Assembly (NCBI GenBank): GCA_003952965.2
Contig: RXIC02000013.1
Span: 496,001 to 560,000, forward strand
DNA length: 64,000 nucleotides
Source: Morella rubra
Taxonomy: Eukaryota > Streptophyta > Magnoliopsida > Fagales > Myricaceae
Direction: 5' to 3'
Shown here one piece after another: positions 10,655 through 28,877 of this stretch; the stretch's first letter is position 1, and each line of letters begins with the position of its first letter. The position numbers and the translations under genes are program-made. The notes beneath the pieces are model-generated. The model was not told the DNA's origin. It ran no database searches and saw only the letters and a program-made list of their open reading frames with translations.

Positions 10655-11040
10655 CTATATGGATTGCCATTGACTTGGGTCAATGGTGAAGATAGGTAGG
10701 TCGGTCTTCTGGTCTTGGATTTCTTTCTAAGAGATTAGAGACGGAGGAAAGTAGCGTGTCCGATACAAGGTGGGTTGGAAGTCATGGTTCACATAATACC
10801 ATATATATATATATACACAATTTTTGCCTACATTTTATGGATTGCCATTGAGTGGGTCAATGATGAAGTAAACGGGTCAGTCTTCTATTTTGGATTTCTT
10901 TCTGGGAAATTATATAGAAAGAGGACAGTATATGGATTGCCATTGAGGTGGGTCAATGATGAAGATAAACGGGCAGTCTTCTATTCTTGGATATCCTTCT
11001 GGGAAATTATATAGAAAGAGGACAATTAGCGTTTTCGGCA
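10655..11040. repeat. Tandem repeats upstream of the kinase pseudogene
   Basis: Three copies of an approximately 95-100-bp unit, at about 10655-10760, 10835-10929 and 10930-11035. Each holds GGATTGCCATTGA, a GGGTCAATG block, CAGTCTTCTATT-like sequence and GGAAATTATATAGAAAGAGG-like sequence. A single copy is present in the sister locus at 4436-4530. An (AT)n run lies at 10800-10816 between copies one and two. The amplification therefore happened in this copy only, or was lost in the other. Confidence 0.7.
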
Positions 11041-11059
11041 CGAGGAATATTGGAAGTCA

Positions 11060-12420
11060 AGACACCGACACCGACACCGGCTATAATTTTTTAATGGATG
11101 CCTAAAACCAGAGGATCATAATTTTTTGTTAATTGTTAATTGGGATCCATGGCTGTTATAAGTCTTGGCTGGCGGGCGTGACTCGCTGCGTACCTTGCAC
11201 GTGCAGTAAGGAAATGTCATGGATTCTAATATTAGTTCTATTGTTTTAAGAAAATCGACTACTATATTAAAATTCGTTAATATCCTCCAAGCTGATGTGG
11301 TGTACGTACGTAACCTTTTTTTGTTTTTTTTTTTTTTTTCTTTTTTCTGGTTTTAAAGGTGCCATTTGTGATTCAACTTGTGCAGCTAAGAACTCGTTTT
11401 GACAGCCAAGTATGGCAAAACTGTTGCTATCATCTTCTCGTCACACTTCAAAATTTTACGATTATAAAATAATCTCTTTTCTTTAAATTATCTCTTTTTA
11501 TTATAAATAAATATAAAAAATTCATTCAAATCATTCTTCACTTTTTCACCAACTCTCGTATTTAAAATTTTAACACACAAACACTAATTTATCAAGCATA
11601 TTGGAACATATGCTTAATAAATTATCAAAGATTTATTTCAACTGATATTTTCAGATAGAAACATGTTCTTATAATGTTTTACTTCTGTTGTTCTTTTTCT
11701 TCACTCTTTTTTTTTTTAGTAAAGAGGAAAATCTGTTATAACCCATCTATGTGCATTGTGCTCAAACGGATCTAATCTAATTAGGATATACATTAATTGG
11801 GATGGGATGAGGGATCGCAACTAGAGATGAAACCAAAATTTACCCTGAGAGGGCCAAATATAATTTTTGCTTGAATCTAAAAAATCTTAGTGTACTCAAT
11901 AAATAAAATCTTTAAATTTTTATTAAAATAAAATAAAAATAGTGAAAGTGTAACAACATACTCTAAAACTTAAAAAAAAGAAAAAGAAAAAATTATAAAC
12001 TTTAACTTAAGTGTAAATGTCAAAATTTTATCAATTAGGCTAATTGAACCCGATGTTCTTTTAACACTAAAAGCCATCACTTATCATATAAATACTAAAA
12101 CCTTATGCAATTTCTTTCTCCGTATAAACAAGATAATCACAAGAAAATCATCTTCTATCTTATTTCGAAGTCTTATCTTAATAATATTTATTTCTAAATA
12201 AGTTCGTTCAGTAGTTACAGTTGAAATTGGAATCTACAACCAATTAAAAAATAATTTGAACGAATCAGATTAAAATTTAAGAGGATGATCAATCTTTCCA
12301 AAAAGTAGATACTTTTCTAAAAAATATTAATTCCCATCGTCTTTAGTGTTTTTTCTTTTTTTACTCTAACTGAGTTTTATTAATGACGCATCACGACAAA
12401 AGCAAACGACGCCCAACAAG
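11060..12420. other. AT-rich intergenic DNA with a short repeat element
   Basis: No gene is seen. 11150-11290 is the duplicated distal flank matching 5450-5590. A short non-coding element at about 11430-11590 contains CTTTTTCACCAACT and AAAATTTTAACAC blocks also seen at 52770-52945 (opposite strand) and 59535-59665. The rest is AT-rich without recognisable features. Confidence 0.5.
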
Positions 12421-12429
12421 AGATAAAAA

Positions 12430-12790
12430 TCCAAGAAAAATAAAAATCCCAGGGTAGAAGGGCTTGGACCAATCAGAGAGTTAATGGAATAGAACCATTC
12501 ATTTCTCTCACAAGGGACGAATCTTTCAAATTTGTTAGATTACTCAATAAGCATGCTATTAGATAATCCCAAACTGGCCAGAATCTTTAGGTCCAATAAA
12601 GCTATTGTTACTTTGTCCAAATAAACTATATTGGATCTTAGCATTCGCATTTCTGAAGGAATATGATTTTGCGGCATATCAAAATCACATGGGACAGGCG
12701 GTTACAATGCTTTGGTCGACCAGCATGCCTTTTGCAACATCTATAATTTTAGTCGATTCATGCAAATTTAGGATACTTGAGGCTTCATTT
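12430..12790 (-). pseudogene. Leucine-rich-repeat receptor kinase fragment (right copy)
   Basis: The sister of 1-330. The minus strand reads HIPSEMRMLRSN and later SLIGPSPSTLG, recognisable as plant LRR turns, with an in-frame stop between. It lies just downstream of the PARN gene. It is a remnant of a kinase gene distinct from the pseudogene at 7690-10464, which has its own LRRs. Confidence 0.6.
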
Positions 12791-12893
12791 GTAAACCAAA
12801 AAAAAAAAAACATAAATCACCAAAACCCAATGCTTACAGGGCAATTTCTGACTAAATTGAATTACATTCTGGTTTAGCAGATTATGCCCAGAG

Positions 12894-15800
12894 TCATAAT
12901 TTATTAGCTCCAACCTGACTGACTTCAGCAGCATATAAAGATTCTATGATCTCATAATGGCCAGACAATATGTCCGTGTTCCCTTGCTCGGACTTTTGAG
13001 ATGATTTCGGAATATTGTTTCCAGTATTTTTTTCTCCGAAGCTTTCCTGTTCTGGTATGCTACCTCGGATTCGACCACTTCATTCTTCCATTTAATGCCA
13101 ACTGCCTCTGCCTGATCGGCAAACAATATTTTTGAAACGGGTGAGCTGCAGATGTCTTTATAAACTTCATAACTAGCAGCACGAGTGTTTCCACCCTCCA
13201 AAAGTTTTGCAAGAGGATGAAAAACTGAGATTGGACCATCACTTCTCTCCAAAGTCTCTTTTAGAGCCAGAAAGTCAGGGACAAACCCTGCCTTGCTGAA
13301 CTGAACGAACACTGCAGTTTCATCCAAGTGGAAGACAGAAGTTACAGAGGTCGGGCCAAATACTTTTGAGATGCATTCTCTTATCTCCCTTGCCTTGAGT
13401 TTGAATGGGAATCCCCAGATTAGAACAATGTTCTCAAAAAAAATCTTTGTATACCGCCTTTTGAGGTTCTTAGTCCCCAAAGAGTCTTCAATCACTTTCC
13501 CCGTACTTAAATCAATAATATCTCCATTAGTCCAACTTAGGTATAGAAGGTTGACATGCTTATGGAGCTTTTCATTGTGGGCTAAATTCTCCGAGGGGGA
13601 ATGGAGTTTGAAATCAATGCCTAGATGACAGCAGGCCTGTGCAAAGACACATCCTGTCATAAAAGCATCATACCCAGCTTCATGCTTGGCTCCAGAGTTC
13701 CAATTGGAGGACCTGCAAATATGTTTAGTAAAGGCATCAGCTCCCAAGCATGGACAAAAAAGACAAGTAGGGGGCACAATACCTCATTAGTTAACCACTA
13801 CAACAAGAAAAATGGCAAACCTTTTTTCCTAGACAAATTAAGTCCCAAAGACAACTCCAATGTATGACACACATAAAGCCACATGTGCCAAACCATATAC
13901 ATCTTAGAAACCAGACATTAGCATATGAGGATGAAAATATACAACGATTAGGAGTTTAATAGTATCAAATGCATGCCTAGCAAAAAAAAATAGTATCAAG
14001 TGCATTGTGGGAGCTTAATAACAATCAATCGGATCATAATGCTATCATAAATATACTTTAAGATGCACAATGGAGATCAAACCTCAGCTCATCCACTTGA
14101 ACCTCCACTTGCACACATTGCTGTAAAGCCAGCCCCGTAATTTTAGATCTAAGATCAATTTGAGGACACAACAAGGCAAATGCTGATGCTAGTGATGTGC
14201 GGGAGTTCTTCATCCGCTGTTGGAGTATACAATTGGCATTCAGAAGTATTTTTGTATCTACGATCTGAGGAAAGTACTTATTAACAGAGGAGGCAAATTC
14301 TTCAGCAGTCAAAGGAAGAGGACCTAAGAATTTGCTGTATACATGTGCAATATCTGTGTCATGGATAGAGAGCCTCGTTAGTAATAGGAAATAATGATAA
14401 TCTCCTCTTCATGAAATTTTGGATGATAGTCCTACCCAGGAAGCAATTGTGACCAACAATTAACTTCTGCTCTGAGGAAAGGAGGTCAATGACATGGCGA
14501 AACCCAATTGCAGCTTGGATTTTCATCTCTACTCCTCGGCGATTCTCAGCTTTTACCTCTGCCTGCAACAGATTAGGAGAGACAAAATTTTGATCTCCTG
14601 TTGAAATCTATGCCTTGGGACTTCAGATTCTAGAAATACTTTTTAGTTTCTAGTAATTCTCTACTAGTCATTCACTTAAATTAAAACCCAGTTGAAACTT
14701 AAGAAAATCCTAGCCAGCCAAACTTCAAACAACTAAGACCTTCTTGGAAGGAAAATAATTAAAATTACAGTTTCAGTAATTGAACTTGATTTAACCAAGT
14801 CAACATACCAAGCAGTGTTTCATAGGAGAAGAAAATATAGAAGTTTTACTTTCACTTGTGCGAGCACTTAATATATTTTTCCCAAGGAAAAGTGAATTAC
14901 CACAATGAACTCCCTGTCCTCCTTGGATTCTGTATATACTACTAACTGTTGTGAACAGAAATTCTCTCCATTAACACAAACATGAGTAAGGTCTTTGAAG
15001 TGCTTGTTAATAACCTGCATAATTCCAATTACATATTCAGCAAGAAAATAAGCGTTGTGTTCCCCACTAAAGAACAAAAACTAGTATCTAAAATTCAAGA
15101 GATCCAAAGATCATGGTACTAATCCAAAAAGTAGTTCATTAAAGAAGAAAAGCGCAACAAAGGGGCAAGAACCTAGTACATGGGAAATAAACATGATTAA
15201 CACCCAAAACAAAACCAACATCTAAATTGAAAAGAACCAAGGAACCCCATGATAAAGAAAAGAGAATAAATTTCAAAAAAATTAGATACAAAATGGGAAC
15301 CATACTTTTTTTTTTTTTTTATGGTACAAATTGGGAACCATACTTGGATCTAGAGATTGGAAAAAGGGCTTCACAGTTCTCAAAGGCAGCACTTCATAAG
15401 TATCTAATTAGATTATAACCATAAAGAACCCGTAAGCAAACTATGAATTGTATAGGCTTGTAGCAAAGTCTTGTGTGTATAATGCAGTAAACATAATCTA
15501 CTAAGAAATGACAACATATAGCTACGAACTTGCAATCCAGTTGAACAACAAATCGTTTGAAATCAAAGTGCTTAATTCCAAGCATTTCAAAGTAAGACAT
15601 AAACTACTGAAAAATAAACAACAGACTATAGAATGAACTTGAAAGTTGTTATTCAACAAATAAAAAATTTTGAAATAAAAAAATGTTTCTCAGTGCTAGA
15701 AAAAGTTGGAATTCACAGATTTAAAAATGATGACCTATAAATTAGTTGTAAAATGTTTCATAGTAGAATTGGAAATTAATAGACCTCTGACTTAAAAAAA

Positions 15801-18800
15801 CATAGTTTTATAAAAAAAGATGACGCATCACTTAAAGAGAGCTCAGGTAAAACTTGTTATCTACCAATAAATGGGAATCCCCAGATTAGAACAATGTTCT
15901 CAAAAAAAATATGCCCTTAGTCCCCAAAGAGTCTTCAATCACTAGTCCAACTTCATGCTTATAAAAAGAGGGGGAATGGAGTTTGAAATCACCTAGATTG
16001 TGCAAAGAGTCATAAAGGCATCATACCCAGCTTCAAGAGTTCCAATTGTGCAAATCATCAGAAGCATGGACAAAAAAGACAACACAATAATTAGTTAACC
16101 ACTACAACAAGAAAAATGGCAAAAGACAAGTCTCCAATGCATGTAGAAACCAGACCATACTTCTAAATGGACCAAACCTCAACTCATCCACTTGAAACTT
16201 GCTTGCTGTAAAGCCAACTAAGATCAATTTGGTGCTGATACTTCTTCAAAACAATTGGCCACTACGATCTGAGGAAAGTACTGAGGAGGCAGCAGTCATA
16301 AGAATTTGCTGTATACTGTGCAATATCATGGATATCGTCAATCTCCTCTTCATGAAATTTTGGATGATAGTCCTACCCAGGAAGCAATTGTGACCAACAA
16401 TTAACTTCTGCTCTGAGGAAAGGACGTCAATGACATGGCGAAACCCAATTGCAGCTTGGATTTTCATCTCTACTCCTCGGCGATTCTCAGCTTTTACCTC
16501 TGCCTGCAACAGATTAGGAGAGACAAAATTTTGATCTCCTGTTGAAATCTATGCCTTGGGACTTCAGATTCTAGAAATACTTTTTAGTTTCTAGTAATTC
16601 TCTACTAGTCATTCACTTAAATTAAAACCCAGTTGAAACTTAAGAAAATCCTAGCCAACCAAACTTCAAACAACTAAGACCTTCTTGGAAGGAAAATAAT
16701 TAAAATTACAGTTTCAGTAATTGAACTCCAAGTCAACATACCAAGCAGTGTTTCATAGGAGAAGAAAATATGAAGTTTTACTTTCACTTTGCTTAATTAT
16801 TTTTCCAAGAAAAGTGAATTACCACAATGAACTCCCTGTCCTCCTTGGATTCTGTATATACTACTAACTGATTCTGAGTAAGGTCTTTGAAGTGCTTGTT
16901 AATAACCTGCATAATTCCAATTACATATTCAGCAAGAAAATAAGCATTGTGTTCCCCACTAAAGAACAAAAACTAGTATCTAAAATTCAAGAGATCCAAA
17001 GATCATGGTACTAATCCAAAAAGTAGTTCATTAAAGAAGAAAAGCGCAACAAAGGGGCAAGAACCTAGTACATGGGAAATAAACATGATTAACACCCAAA
17101 ACAAAACCAACATCTAAATTGAAAAGAACCAAGGAACCCCATGATAAAGAAAAGAGAATAAATTTAAAAAAATTGATACAAAATGGGAACCATAAATTTG
17201 CTTCACAGTTCTCAAAGGCAGCAACTAATTAGATTATAACCATAAAGAACCCGTAAGCAAACTATGAATTGTATAGGCTTGTAGCAAAGTCTTGTGTGTA
17301 TAATGCAGTAAACATAATCTACTAAGAAATGACAACATATAGCTACGAACTTGCAATCCAGTTGAACAACAAATCGTTTGAAATGAACCTAACTTTCTCG
17401 AGTGCTAGACAAAGTTGGAATTCAATTGATTTAAAAATTTTGATGCCTTAAATTAGTTGTGGGCATTTCAAAGTAGCTTAGACAGAGTAAACTACAACCT
17501 GAAGAAACAAATACTGTGTTCCCCAAAATGTTTTATAGGAATTGGAGATGACAGACCTTTTAGACTTAAATTGTTATCAACATAAATATTACCAAGAAGC
17601 CCATTCTCATAAGTTAAATCCAAAGTGAAAGAGAAAGAAAACTCTTGAGCAAGTACTACCACGTCAGATAGATGTGAATGATCTCTAATATATCTTTCAT
17701 GCTTCATTATAAACAAATGAACACCTAAATAGAGTCCACACTTCGCAATGCTGAAACCAGAGATATGCGAACAACTTGAGCTATGCATTAGAAAAGCCTA
17801 AAACTAGGTCTGGAGAGTATAAGCTGACTGATTTAGTCACAACTTTGTTCTTCAGGGGACATATAATCGTACAAAAATCCACCTCTGCATATAACAAAAA
17901 ATGATGCTAAAAATACAACATTCCAAATCAGATTTCCACACATTTCTTTGACAGGATAGAATGAGCGGATAGACTAGGTCTACAAGATTAGCAAACTAGA
18001 TTTCTAACAGAATTTCCTCACAAGTCACAAGCTTAAAAGTTGTACTGAATTACCGATTTAATTAACCTAATCTGATGAGAGGTAAACCCAGTCAGACTAA
18101 CAGCCGGGCGCATCTTAAAGAAAATGGTTTGAAATTGTTGCTTTGATTCATCCGATGTCCACTGAAGTTGGGACCCACCATTTCTATCCTGTAATAACCC
18201 ATCACGCCATTCACTGAATCTGTTCTTGATTCTTTCAGTGAACAGAATGTCTGCCATGCGGTTTAATGGTTTGCCTCTAACTTCTTTCAAGCTGCACCAT
18301 GTATCTGATGACTCATCCTCATATGCCATGTTCGTCTTAGTGCTTCGTCTTCTTGTCCTCTGGATAAATAAGATATTCCTGAGATTATTGAAGATTAAGG
18401 TCTCAAATTTAAAGCATCTAGAAAGCATGTTGAAACAACATGCAAGAATTACATGTGTAGCACGTGTGACATTCTCAACCAAAAGAGAAAATAGCTTTAT
18501 CTAGCTGAGGGAATCCTCCACCTCAACATACTTTTCTTTGGAAATAAATCATCAACTTACTAAGATAACATCTAATCTACCCTAGGAAAAGGTTTATGCA
18601 GATAAATTTAAGGCACTCCACCAACCTTCAAATAGAATATTTGTCCTACATTAGAGATGTTCCAAAAATGTAAAAAACATTAGCTTGGACATTATAGGTA
18701 AAGCAACAGAGCATGTGTACCGGTTACAGCTTACAACATCATAATAATTAGCATAACGTCCAAAAGCAAAAACAAAGACAATATAAAAGTACCTTCATGT

Positions 18801-19627
18801 ATGCATGCATTAAAATCAAACTGGTATCTAGCTAAGAAGTCAATTGATGTGGTCTGGCAGAGAAACTCGTATGAGGGCCCATCGACCTGAAGCTCTTGAC
18901 GCGGAAACACGTAGAAATTGTGCCTGCCAAAGGTAAAACATTGTCTATTTCATCAACTATTATACCTCGAAATTTGATTGCTTGATGCTAAACAAGAAAG
19001 AAAATATGTTAATTTTCGTACATTTTGTTAAACAAACTCCACTAAAACGAGCTTATCATTTCCCCAAACCAGTGCCGTAATAATTCGCACAATTACACAG
19101 ACATAACACCGCGAAATCATATATCTTGATCGTTTTTATAATCCTTTCCCATTGTCTAGTTTTTCTGTATTTCCTTAACAAATCCAACATGAAAGGCAGT
19201 TCGCTCTTCTTTTTCCTTGATATTCTCTGAGCACATAAAAAGAGCACTAAGACGCTTACGGGTGAGCAACAAAGAAGCGGTTGGAAGGATCCCAGCGGAA
19301 AGGGCAGACGCCGAATTGGACGACGGCGAACTTCTCGGCGGAGTCCTTGACCTTGAGGTAGTGCACATCGGAGCGGTCGAACTCAAAGGACTCGCGCCAC
19401 GGTGCACTGGTAACGCCTGTCATCTCCAGGTCGATGGCCACGAAGTCGGCGGCTCGCACGAGGCGTCGCAGCTCGACCAGGGCCGACTCGAAGTTCGACT
19501 TCGTCACGTGCTTGAGAGGGAAGGCGGAGGCGGCCTGTGGAGGTGGTGAGGTCGATGTGGTGCTGGTGGAGAATGGTAGGCTCAGGGCACGTGAAAGCGC
19601 CCTCCGCGCAGGATGGTGCTTGTTCAT
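12894..19627 (-). CDS. PARN: Poly(A)-specific ribonuclease PARN-like (AHG2 type), frame broken in this assembly
   Basis: A 3'-to-5' exoribonuclease that shortens poly(A) tails. The plant AHG2-type protein acts on mitochondrial mRNA, and the basic, Ser-rich N-terminus here fits a targeting peptide. Exons by splice signals and phase: 19627-19260, 18923-18793, 18378-18054, 15014-14901, 14562-14436, 14353-14083 and 13712-12944 (or 12894 in the ancestral frame). The CAF1/DEDD residues are present: D66 and E68 (FVAIDLEMTG), the aspartate of NCFLDIAHVY, whose codon is split by the intron between exons 5 and 6, and the aspartate of KHEAGYDAFMTG. Phases agree only if one base is missing in exon 3 (about 18322); as read, the frame stops soon afterwards. 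A second one-base loss near 13054 changes the last 37 residues, giving the stop at 12944. Intron 3 (18053-15015) carries a duplication of exons 4-5. It may be a recent pseudogene or may contain sequencing errors. Confidence 0.85.
15866..17580. repeat. Internal partial duplication of PARN sequence
   Basis: This block within intron 3 repeats 13400-15790 in the same orientation. From about 16345 to 17375 it is nearly identical to 14400-15560 and contains second copies of exon 5 (16380-16506) and exon 4 (16823-16911, with a net 30-bp in-frame loss). From 15866 to 16345 it matches 13400-14400 but at half the length: short perfect blocks separated by roughly two dozen deletions with few substitutions. 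Intact splice-like ends remain on the duplicated exons 4 and 5, so they could be spliced into transcripts. Confidence 0.8.
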
Positions 19628-19739
19628 TGTGCGTTAAGCGCATACCGCTATTTCGGTGGTCGTCGGGGATCCGGGGTTTAGAGAGGAGGAAGAAGATACG
19701 TAGAGGGGTTCGAGCAAACGTCGTCGTTTAGTCATAGGT

Positions 19740-20850
19740 CACGGATATACTTCTGTTGAAAAAACTTCAAAGCAATTCCTATAACAGCAGCAGTTTGAGC
19801 GACGATGTTGCCCGCGTCAATAAGCCTCGAATGTTCAACATCACTCTTGCCGGTTGAAGGGACTCGACTTAATAAAACCTTTGGGTAACTCACATCCAGA
19901 GATTCCACCCAACATTATTATGGACGTACTGGAGAGTATTATTTTAATGACCCACTTAAATATCCATAATTCCATATACCTGACATAATTAATAAAAATA
20001 TTCTTCTGATAACATTCTTCCCAGGCACAACGAATGGACTTCATGCTCGTGGGTGTTACAAATTATGCATTTCATAGTCAGACGAATAGATGCTACAAAT
20101 GATCCTCAGGTTCGGCTCATCCATATCACACACTCCTGCAGTGCGAGCCCTACCGAAGAATTCAAGGCCACTGTATGGTGGGGCCACAAAACTAGAATCA
20201 TCTCCCAACATGAGAACGATTGGAACCATGCAGAAGCCCACGAGCTGTAAGACTTGCTCCCTGGACTTTTCGGTGCCTTGGGTTCTCGTTTAATCTCCGG
20301 TTGATTAAGCAGCCCTGATTCAAACAACTGGGAGCTGGAGTAGCTTCTTCTTTTGGTGGCTTTACAAGCATTTGATGAAGGCTGTCCTGCTGAATCCTTC
20401 CAATGCCCCGGGATTGTAGTCCTCATGCACCACCTTGGAGAATCAAGGAGTGTAAGTCATGCAGAAATGGGGGAAATTGCTCTATGGAAATGTAATCACC
20501 CGAAATTGAAGATTGCATGTTAGCCTGTGAAATAGATATTTCTGTTGAAACTAGAGGTGTATTTGGAGTCAACTTCAAGGTAGGCCTAGAAGTTAAGTTT
20601 CCATTGCAAAACATCAACGATGAAGTTAAACAGGGTCGTGTTCTTTATGTAATAGATATAAGCGACACATTTACAAGAAGAATTTGGTGCCTACTTTTGT
20701 CAGTGTAGTTTTTTCATTTTGTTTGGGGGCGCGGGGGGAGGGTCGTTTACCTTTTCTGAATCTGGATTAATCCAATAGACGGTAAGAGAGACAGATCTCT
20801 ACATTTCCTCACTCCAGACTCATTTCACTGAGTCATTAAACATACCTCTG
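19740..20850. other. Intergenic between PARN and the methyltransferase gene; possible unrecognised relic
   Basis: PARN's start (19627) and the methyltransferase stop (20853) face the same way with about 1.2 kb between. The part from 20056 to 20620 has normal codon-like composition and overlapping open stretches on the minus strand of 61-106 codons, but no single frame is continuous and I recognise no domain. It could be a decayed gene fragment or 3' untranslated sequence. A G-rich run (GGGGGCGCGGGGGGAGGG) lies at 20725-20742. Confidence 0.35.
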
Positions 20851-20852
20851 CT

Positions 20853-27355
<6,503 letters not shown>

Positions 27356-27901
27356 GTCAGTCCCACGACTCCCACCGTCGACGTCTCCGAGAGACCGCTT
27401 TCGCTTTGGATAAAATGGCAAACGTTTCAGGTACTTCCAAAATTACGAACTCCGCGCCGCGGTTGTAAACGTCCTTTGGAATTTTTTTTTTTTTTTTTTC
27501 TGTTTTGGGCAACGTCCATTGTATTGTTTATAGTCCTTGACTATTTTTCAAAGTTAATTTTTGTTATTTATTCATTATTTATCCTATTTTAAAAAATACT
27601 ATTTCCATCTTACGAAACTAATTTTAAGTGTATTGAATCTTGGAGTTGACAGATGAAATGTTAATAGTATTAAGCGATCATATTATTTAGTGGATTAAGA
27701 TTTTCAAATTATCATAGACTTTTATAAAATCATATTATATTTAAATATTTTAACCCCATTAATTTCTTTTGTGAGCTTTAACCCAGTTATTATAGGCATT
27801 GGTAGACAACGAAGATTTTATTGGAGTTTTATACCTGTTGGCGCATCCAAGCCCGGGCCGGGATGGTAGTGGGTTTTGTTCAGAATTGGGTTTACTCCAT
27901 T

Positions 27902-28742
27902 GGGTAAATATCTGCACACGTCTATGAAGTTTGACCTTTTTTTAAATTGGTCTTTAGGGTTCGATTTTCTCTAAAACTATCCCTAAGGTTTAGTTCTAAT
28001 CCCAAACAAATCATATCGTCAACTTAGTAGATGAAAATGCATATGTAGCTAACAGCTTATACATGGAAATTGACAGCTCGATTAAAAAAAATTCTCGTTA
28101 GTCGCAATGTGACACGTGTCAATAAAATAAAATAAAAACTTTTAAAAATATAAAAATATAATCTAAAATTAATAAAAAAAACATAATATTTTTATTTTTA
28201 TTTTTTATAATAATAATAATTAAAAAAAAAAAGGAGAAGAAGAAGAAAGGAGACCCGATCCTTTCACGGTGGAGGCCCCCTCCATCGGCCGCCAGAGGAG
28301 TCTGGCCGCCCAGTTTGGAGGGAGGAGGAATCCCTCCTCCAACCCATGGCGGTGCTCCTCCCTCCGTTGGGCGCCTAGTTCTGGGCGGCTAACCTTTCCC
28401 GGCGGTCGGTGGAGGGGGTCTCCATCGTCTCCTCCGATCCTTTCCTCTTTTTTTTAAAATAAAATTAAAATAAATTAATTATGTTTTTTTATTAATTTTA
28501 GATTTATTTTTTATTTTTATTTATTTTATTGACATGTGTCACATTACGATTGGGTGAGTTTTTTTTTAAAATTGAGTTATCAATTTTTACGTGTAAGCCG
28601 TTAACCACGTGTGTATTTTCGTCCACTAAATTGACGACAAGATCTATTTAGGATTGAAACTAAACTACAAAATAGTTTTAGAAAAAATCGTGATCAATCT
28701 GAAAATAGGTCAAACTCCACGTACGTGTGGAGATATTTACCC
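27902..28742. mobile_element. Mutator-like element with long TIRs and a GC-rich core
   Basis: An 841-bp element. The left arm (27902 to about 28200) and right arm (about 28455-28742) are inverted copies, both starting GGGTAAATATCT from the outside. It is flanked by TTACTCCATT (27892-27901) and TTACACCATT (28743-28752), a 9-10-bp target duplication with one mismatch, as Mutator-like elements make. The core at about 28255-28445 is strikingly GC-rich and purine/pyrimidine-skewed compared with the AT-rich arms, and might be captured host DNA (Pack-MULE style). There is no transposase. It lies in the intergenic space between the divergent genes starting at 27355 and 28878. Confidence 0.8.
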
Positions 28743-28877
28743 TTACACCATTACCCATTAACGTCTTGGACGGGGTTGCCCTGAAGGCCTGAACAAACAG
28801 TGTAAAGGACCCAAAGGTACCTCTCTTTTTTTCAAGCAATTGCCTTTGTCTGCCTCCGTCTCCGCTGGACTGATTGA

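Noticed and set aside
19217-19731. Several plus-strand open frames opposite PARN exon 1
   Set aside because: GC-rich first exon gives open frames on both strands; the minus frame encodes the conserved FVAIDLEMTG motif.
28269-28457. 62-codon frame in the GC-rich core of the Mutator-like element
   Set aside because: It is low complexity (Pro/Arg/Ser) with no recognisable domain; treated as possible captured DNA, not a gene.
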